Positions 62,452 through 64,000 of a stretch of 64,000 nt of DNA are shown here, piece by piece (the stretch's first letter is position 1; each line of letters opens with the position of its first letter). The notes under the pieces are model-generated. The model searched no databases, was not told where the DNA came from, and saw only the letters and a list, made by a program, of their open reading frames with translations. The stretch is from Granulicella mallensis MP5ACTX8 (GTDB taxonomy: Bacteria; Acidobacteriota; Terriglobia; Terriglobales; Acidobacteriaceae): positions 3,658,001-3,722,000 of the forward strand of contig NC_016631.1 of NCBI RefSeq assembly GCF_000178955.2, read 5' to 3'. The translations under genes were made by a program, and so were the position numbers.

Positions 62452-63918
62452 GTGACCCCCTCAGCCATTTCACCCCATCCCGTGACTTCGACACTTTCGC
62501 CCGAGACCATCGCACGTCTCGCCGACGTCTCGATCCTGGCCTCACTCGACGAGACCACTCTGCATTGCCTCGATGGCGCGACCGAAGTCCATCTTCCTGC
62601 TGAGGAGGTTCTCATCCAGCAGGGCGAAGCCGCGCGTTTTTTCTGGATTCTGCTCTCCGGCTCCATCACCATATCGAATACCTCCACCGATGGCCAGGAG
62701 ACTACGCAGCACACCATGCACCAGGGTGTGGCCTTCGGTGAGGTCCAGCTCCTCGCCAACATCGCCTCTGCCGCGACATACCGTGCCGCAAGCGATTGCG
62801 AGCTCCTCCAACTGGATGAAGAGCAGTTCTGGCTCCTTATGACGAGTTGCCCCGAAGTCCGCAAGGCGATCCTGGGCAACATGGCCATGCGCCTGGCCAA
62901 GCTCCAGGCAACTACCTTTCACCAGGAGAAGATGGCCTCCCTCGGCACCCTTGCTGCTGGGCTTATGCACGAACTCAACAATCCGGGTGCCGCCGCGCGC
63001 CGGGCCTCCTCTCAGCTACGCGAAAATCTGCTCCGCATGCATGCTCTCACCGCCAAGTTTTCCAAGACAGATATGACGTACGAGCAGAAGCAATGCATGT
63101 TCGACCTCCAGGAGTTTGCACTCGGAGCATCGCTGCCCCAGCCACTCAGCTCCATCGAGCAGGCTGACGCGGAAGAGGCTCTCACCGCATGGATGGAAGA
63201 CTCCCAGATCGAGGACGCCTGGAAGATGGCCCCCACACTCGTCTCCATCGGCATACAAGCCCAGGACCTGGAGCACGCACGCATCACTTTTACCGGAAGC
63301 ATGTTTTCGGACTCTATCAGTTGGCTCGTGGCGTTAATCTCTTCCATGCAACTTGTAGGCATCGTGGAAGAGAGCATCACCCGCGTGACAGATCTGGTCC
63401 AGGCGGTCAAAAGTTACGCCTACGAGGGTCGCGGCGAAAAACAGACCATCGACGTGAACGCCAGCATTCACGCTACTCTCGTAATCCTCAGCCACAAGAT
63501 CCGCGAAAAGCAGCTTACTCTCGATAAGAGCTTCTCTTCGGACCTGGTCAATCTCCAGACCGAGTGCCAGGGTCTCAACCAGATCTGGACCAATCTCCTC
63601 GATAACGCCATCGACGCCGCTCCACAGGGAGGCACGCTGACGATCCGTACCTGGACGGAACAGGTCCGCACGGGGCCGCAGACCCCACCGCGAGCCAACA
63701 TCTGCGTCATGTTCCGCGACAACGGCCCCGGCATCCCTCCCGAGATCCAGTCCCGTATCTTCGATCCCTTCTACACCACTAAACCAGTAGGCGTCGGCAC
63801 AGGCCTCGGCCTGGGAATCGTCTTCCGCATCGTCGAACAGTGCGGCGGCACTCTCCGCTTCACCTCTGCTCCCGGAGATACCGAGTTCGTCGTTCGCCTA
63901 CCCTCGACCAGAGCCTGA
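62452..63918 (+). CDS. Cyclic-nucleotide-binding-domain sensor histidine kinase
   Basis: The 488-residue protein starts at GTG with GAGG seven bases upstream. Residues about 25-150 form a cNMP/CRP-type beta-barrel (EEVLIQQGEAARFFWILLSG, GVAFGEVQLLA). The kinase core has the phospho-acceptor His in LGTLAAGLMHELNNPGAAAR, then NLLDNAIDAAPQGG, FRDNGPGIPPEIQSRIFDPF and GTGLGLGIVFRIVEQCGG. It pairs with the response-regulator/flavoprotein before it. No membrane segment, so it senses an internal signal. Confidence 0.9.
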   Translation: MTPSAISPHPVTSTLSPETIARLADVSILASLDETTLHCLDGATEVHLPAEEVLIQQGEAARFFWILLSGSITISNTSTDGQETTQHTMHQGVAFGEVQLLANIASAATYRAASDCELLQLDEEQFWLLMTSCPEVRKAILGNMAMRLAKLQATTFHQEKMASLGTLAAGLMHELNNPGAAARRASSQLRENLLRMHALTAKFSKTDMTYEQKQCMFDLQEFALGASLPQPLSSIEQADAEEALTAWMEDSQIEDAWKMAPTLVSIGIQAQDLEHARITFTGSMFSDSISWLVALISSMQLVGIVEESITRVTDLVQAVKSYAYEGRGEKQTIDVNASIHATLVILSHKIREKQLTLDKSFSSDLVNLQTECQGLNQIWTNLLDNAIDAAPQGGTLTIRTWTEQVRTGPQTPPRANICVMFRDNGPGIPPEIQSRIFDPFYTTKPVGVGTGLGLGIVFRIVEQCGGTLRFTSAPGDTEFVVRLPSTRA

Positions 63919-64000
63919 GAGCAAATAGATTTCGACTAACGACAAACGGTGCAGATATTTTGCTGAGGCACAACTCGGAAGGGCGTGGCTTCAGCCACGC

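Overview
The window looks like a chromosomal segment of an acidobacterium, probably class Terriglobia (Granulicella, Edaphobacter or Terriglobus type). That assignment is an inference from the host genes (a response-regulator/flavin-reductase fusion paired with a cyclic-nucleotide-domain kinase, a cobalamin-type radical SAM gene beside a UppS homologue, an HAE1-type efflux operon) and from boilerplate intergenic repeats. It has two parts: a phage-derived element (about 0.1-43.1 kb, nearly all on the minus strand) and ordinary host genes (43.2-64 kb).

Phage element. It begins just beyond the 3' end of a tRNA-Lys gene. Reading in the direction of transcription (right to left): a promoter with a palindrome (43.1 kb), four small early or regulatory ORFs, terminase small and large subunits, a small membrane protein, a run of toxin/immunity cassettes, a portal protein, more cassettes, a scaffold-like protein, more cassettes, the major capsid protein, head-completion proteins, a very large probable ejection protein, podovirus-like head-tail and tail proteins, a collagen-repeat/SGNH esterase tail fibre, two paralogous distal tail proteins and a lysis cassette. 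No integrase, repressor of a known family or replication gene is visible, so the element is incomplete here or domesticated.

The exceptional part is 19.6-38.7 kb. At least seven putative antibacterial effector genes are interleaved with the head genes. They share two short N-terminal tags: one with an LHGDGF core, and one of the form GKSGKYYRAGYVARR that also begins a small protein encoded next to the portal gene. Their C-termini differ: GH104 lysozyme, two GH24-like lysozymes, an NlpC/P60-like Cys/His amidase, a 3D/MltA-like domain, a SleB-like hydrolase and a ParB/Srx-like domain. Each is followed directly by a putative immunity gene. The immunity proteins of the wall-active effectors mostly carry signal peptides, whereas the ParB-like effector is followed by two cytoplasmic pentapeptide-repeat proteins. 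The two GH24-like effectors are paired with two immunity proteins of one family. This resembles a polymorphic toxin system carried on, and perhaps inside, a phage particle. Four effector genes are broken, mainly by single-base changes in short homopolymers, while structural and immunity genes are intact. A duplicated scaffold 3' end and a decayed immunity copy look like scars of cassette turnover.

Two plus-strand genes lie inside the tail/ejection region: a membrane protein with a ribosomal L7/L12 C-terminal-like domain, and a membrane protein encoded wholly antisense to the large ejection protein. Both contain a 12-bp repeat encoding D-A-R-I/L units.

Host part. It holds a quinone oxidoreductase, a PAS histidine kinase, a secreted esterase, an ankyrin protein, a five-gene operon (membrane protein, winged-helix regulator, UppS-like cis-prenyltransferase, B12-type radical SAM enzyme, small membrane protein), an RND efflux operon preceded by three small membrane proteins, and a response-regulator/flavoprotein plus sensor kinase pair. 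Functions are read from sequence motifs only; no database search was run.
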